A stretch of DNA of 64,000 nucleotides. It comes from Malaya genurostris (lineage: Eukaryota; Arthropoda; Insecta; Diptera; Culicidae). Shown piece after piece: positions 61,158-64,000 of this stretch. A program made the translations under genes and the position numbers. The notes beneath the pieces were generated by a model. That model had not been told where the DNA came from, did no database searches, and saw only the letters and a program-made list of their open reading frames with translations. The stretch lies in NCBI RefSeq assembly GCF_030247185.1, contig NC_080572.1, positions 159,055,580 through 159,119,579 of the forward strand, read 5' to 3'. Numbering within the stretch: the first letter of the stretch is position 1; each line of letters begins with the position of its first letter.

Positions 61158-64000
61158 ATGGCTTCGGATTCCCTGATGAACGAATCGTTGGCGACTTGCC
61201 TGATGTGTGGCGGTCCGGAAGAGGATGATACCCACATGGTGAGCTGCAACGAGTGCAAACTGTGGGCGCATTTCAAGTGCGCAAAAGTTACCGAAGAGGT
61301 AAAAAAGGTGGATTGGTATTGCCATAAGTGTATAGCATCACGAGATTCACTGTTGGACGTACCGAAGCCGAAGAAAGGCTCGAAGAAGGGCTCTAAGAAG
61401 GGCGATACGGATTCAGTTCACAGCGCAGGATCTTCGGTTGCCAAGCACGTTGAGCAACTAGAGCAGGAGCACAAAGAGCGAGAGGAAGCTATGTTCAACG
61501 ACTTGACAATACGAACGAAGAAACTGGAATTGAGCCGTAAGCTGAAACAAAAGCAACTGCTGCTTGAGAAGGAGATGCGTGAAAAGGAGCTCGAATTGGA
61601 GCGCGAGATGCAAGATCTTCAGCTGAAGCAAGAGCAGGAATTGCTAGACCGACAGCTGACCGCGGAGAAGGAGTTCTTTGAGAAGAGACAAGAAATTCGG
61701 CGGAAGAGGGAAGAGAGCCTGCAGAAGGTCAAAGAGTCATCGGACAAACCGGCCACTGGCGGAGGTAAACCGGCCGGCAAGGCGGGCAAGGGTGGCAAAC
61801 TGGTTCTGGCAGGTGGAGCTGGTGTGAGCGAGAAAAAGCCGAACATTCCAGCTGGTTCGGCAAGCCTGGTACAAAGCTGGCTCTTGGAGCACCTTCTGAA
61901 GGGCAATCAGCTACCGGAAGAACAGCCGGAAGAGTCTGAATCGTCCGACAGTGAGGAGGACGAAACGGATGATGATTCGGAGGAAGATTCTGATCCGGAA
62001 GAAGCGGATTCAGATCCGGAACCAGAACTTCCAAAGCCGGCACCAAGCACAGTCGGGTCGAAGAGAAGCAGTGGACACGGGCCGGGGCCGCATGTAAAGG
62101 TGACGAAAGACCAACTAGCAGCTCGGCAGGGTGCTTCAAGACATCTGCCAACGTTCAGTGGTGAACCGGAGGTATGGCCGCTGTTTATTAGCAGCTTCGA
62201 GTACTCGACTGAAGCGTGCGGATATACGAACATCGACAACCTGAAACGGTTGCAAGACAGTTTGAAGGGGAATGCCCTCGAAGCTGTGCGTAGCCGACTG
62301 ATACTTCCGGCAAGTGTTCCGGATGTCATCAACGATCTGCGCAACTTATTCGGGAATCCGCAGAAGCTGCTGAAGACGATGATGGCGAAAGTACGGAACG
62401 CGCCAGCACCCAGAATCGACCGTTTGGAATCCTTCATACACTTCGGGATTACGGTCAAACAGCTCTGCGATCATTTGGAAGCTGCTGGATTGAAAAAGCA
62501 CCTGAGCAATCCAATGTTGGTCGACGAGCTGGTAGAGAAGTTGCCCACCAGTTACAAGCTGGACTGGGTAAGATATAAACGAGGCAAACGCGGTGCTTCG
62601 CTGAAGACGTTCTCCGGTTTTATGCAGGACATAGTGGCAGACGTGTCCGAGGTATCGGATTTTCCCAGTTGTTCGCGAAGTGAAGCGGCGCGTACTGGAA
62701 AAGAGAAATCCCGGAAGAAGGAGTTTGTACATCTGCACGATGACTCTAAGAAGGAAGAGCAGAAACCTTCGGAAAGTTCCGGCAAGCCGTGCTGGTATTG
62801 TAAGCGTACCGATCATAGGGTTCGGGCTTGCGACGACTTCAAGAAGATGAACGTTTCCGAACGGTTGAAAGCAGTGGAGAAGCTGAAGCTCTGTACGCTC
62901 TGCCTGAGTAATCACGGCAACAGCCGCTGTAACTTCAAGCTGCGATGTACCGTGAAGGACTGTGGTGGAAATCACCACCATCTCTTGCATCGTAGAGAAG
63001 AGTCGGTGCAGTTGATGGAAGTAGCGTGCAATTCGCACAGCGTACACCGTACCGTGATATTCCGTATGGTTCCAGGGACGCTGATCGTGGGAAAGTTAGC
63101 TGTGAGAACGTTAGCTTTTCTGGATGAAGGATCGACTACTACGCTGATGGAGGAGAGGATTGCTGGAAAGCTTAAGGCGAAGGGCAAGGCTGAACCCTTG
63201 ATAGTATCATGGACCGGTGATATAAAACGCCACGAAAATGGCTCCCGTATAATAAACCTGCAGATCACGGCAAACGGAAGCAGTGAGCCGTTGCCACTGA
63301 AGAACGTGCGTACGGTGTCGAAGTTGATGTTGCCGAAGCAGAACGTAAAGTTTGCGGACGTTACAGCACGATATCCGCACCTAGCGGGTTTATCGGTAGC
63401 TGATCATTCGTCGGAGGAGCCGGCGATCCTGATTGGGCTGGACAACCTGCATTTGTTTGCGCCATTGGAGTCCCGGGTTGGTAAAGCTGGCGAACCAATT
63501 GCCGTGCGGTCGGAGTTGGGTTGGACGGTATATGGTCCGGAGAAACAGAAGCCATATGCCGAAACGTTCCTCAATCTTCACGTTGCGAAACCAGCAAGTA
63601 ACCAGGAGCTCCACGATATGATGCGAGAACAGTACGTGCTGGATGAGGTGGGCGTCACTTCGTTTGGAGTACCGGAGTCAGTGGAGGACCAGCGTGCTCG
63701 AGCGATCTTGCAGACTACGACGGCGAGAGTAGGCGATCGTTTCCAGACTGGTCTCTTATGGCGCGAAGACGAACGACGATTCCCCGACAGTTATCCGATG
63801 GCTGTGCGTCGAATGAAGGCGCTCGAGAGAAAGCTGGAGAAAGACTGTGGACTCAAAGAGAATGTGTGCAGGCAGATTGATGAATATCAAGCCAAGGGAT
63901 ACGCACATAAAGCTACGACGCAGGAGCTTGCAGAAATACCGAGTACAGCAGCTTGGTATCTGCCGCTAAACGTCGTACTGAACCCTCGAAAACCGGATAA
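61158..64000 (+). CDS. BEL/Pao gag-pro-pol polyprotein with PHD finger (runs off the edge)
   Basis: The frame is open from ATG at 61158 to the window end (947 residues), G+C-richer than its surroundings. Domains in order: a PHD-type finger (Cys14, Cys17, Cys30, Cys33, His38, Cys41, Cys55, Cys58); a Lys/Ser linker; a long charged coiled coil (~95-200); a Gly-rich and then acidic stretch (~205-300); the DUF1759 gag core (HLPTFSGEPEVWPLFISSFE, ~333-352); zinc knuckles (CWYCKRTDHRVRAC near 544; CTLCLSNHGNSRC near 580); a retropepsin-like protease (FLDEGSTTTL near 653-662); and the start of RT (WYLPLNVVLNPRKPD at the edge). It would assemble particles and then process and copy the RNA. No stop or frameshift was seen, unlike the BEL copy at 9687-27725. 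Confidence 0.9.
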   Translation, partial: MASDSLMNESLATCLMCGGPEEDDTHMVSCNECKLWAHFKCAKVTEEVKKVDWYCHKCIASRDSLLDVPKPKKGSKKGSKKGDTDSVHSAGSSVAKHVEQLEQEHKEREEAMFNDLTIRTKKLELSRKLKQKQLLLEKEMREKELELEREMQDLQLKQEQELLDRQLTAEKEFFEKRQEIRRKREESLQKVKESSDKPATGGGKPAGKAGKGGKLVLAGGAGVSEKKPNIPAGSASLVQSWLLEHLLKGNQLPEEQPEESESSDSEEDETDDDSEEDSDPEEADSDPEPELPKPAPSTVGSKRSSGHGPGPHVKVTKDQLAARQGASRHLPTFSGEPEVWPLFISSFEYSTEACGYTNIDNLKRLQDSLKGNALEAVRSRLILPASVPDVINDLRNLFGNPQKLLKTMMAKVRNAPAPRIDRLESFIHFGITVKQLCDHLEAAGLKKHLSNPMLVDELVEKLPTSYKLDWVRYKRGKRGASLKTFSGFMQDIVADVSEVSDFPSCSRSEAARTGKEKSRKKEFVHLHDDSKKEEQKPSESSGKPCWYCKRTDHRVRACDDFKKMNVSERLKAVEKLKLCTLCLSNHGNSRCNFKLRCTVKDCGGNHHHLLHRREESVQLMEVACNSHSVHRTVIFRMVPGTLIVGKLAVRTLAFLDEGSTTTLMEERIAGKLKAKGKAEPLIVSWTGDIKRHENGSRIINLQITANGSSEPLPLKNVRTVSKLMLPKQNVKFADVTARYPHLAGLSVADHSSEEPAILIGLDNLHLFAPLESRVGKAGEPIAVRSELGWTVYGPEKQKPYAETFLNLHVAKPASNQELHDMMREQYVLDEVGVTSFGVPESVEDQRARAILQTTTARVGDRFQTGLLWREDERRFPDSYPMAVRRMKALERKLEKDCGLKENVCRQIDEYQAKGYAHKATTQELAEIPSTAAWYLPLNVVLNPRKPD

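Noticed and set aside
62346..63268. Long antisense frames opposite the BEL gag
   Set aside because: They are opposite a clearly coding, domain-bearing frame and show no recognisable domain.

Overview
The window looks like mosquito (culicine, Aedes-like) nuclear DNA made almost entirely of transposable elements. The basis is the elements themselves: BEL/Pao LTR retrotransposons, non-LTR retrotransposons of RTE, jockey-like and LOA-like type, Tc1/mariner elements with DD34D, DD37E and DD41D spacing, tRNA-derived SINEs, and several copies of an A+T-rich family that starts GCCTTTCTC and ends ..AAAACAGG, which I recall as typical of Aedes. No bacterial operon, rRNA, CRISPR array or complete host gene was seen. 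The species assignment is inference.

Layout. 1-9.7 kb: a possible gag fragment, a tandem pair of ~550-bp repeats, a DD41D fold-back element (2330-3254) inside a GCCTTTCTC repeat, and a 4.1-kb palindrome (4910-8998) whose centre holds a LINE tail and half a Transib-like element. 9.7-27.7 kb: one old BEL element on the minus strand (LTRs 9687-9996 and ~26767-27725, TSD AAAGG), opened up by a SINE, an RTE LINE (itself split by a hAT-like element, which is split by a TA-element, and by a jockey-like LINE), an unidentified ~1.8-kb block with a promoter-like tandem array, a LOA-like LINE, and a GCCTTTCTC repeat in one LTR. 27.7-31.4 kb: the most host-like stretch, with candidate small exons on the minus strand. 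31.4-43.1 kb: two nearly identical LOA-like LINEs with intact 1216-codon ORFs, one in a SINE and one in a DD37E remnant, with a deleted mariner between them. 43.1-47.3 kb: a broken RTE element carrying a Transib-like element with a RAG1/Transib-like coding remnant, then a Juan-like LINE fragment. 47.3-60.4 kb: a second DD41D element, jockey-like LINE fragments on both strands, a frameshifted mariner, a hAT MITE, a DD37E element with both ends, and a long GCCTTTCTC repeat with internal tandem units. 60.5-64 kb: the 5' LTR, leader and intact gag-pro-pol reading frame of a young BEL element that runs off the right edge.

The most unusual points are: the LOA-like LINE family is flanked in three of three dissectable copies by very long target-site duplications (96, 166 and 186 bp); a Transib-like element has termini starting with the RSS-like heptamer CACAGTG; a DD41D transposon has its 5' third replaced by a perfect 174-bp inverted copy of its 3' end; and both BEL gag proteins begin with a PHD-type zinc finger. 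Insertion boundaries and TSDs were read directly from the sequence; clade names are from memory of family motifs, without any database search.
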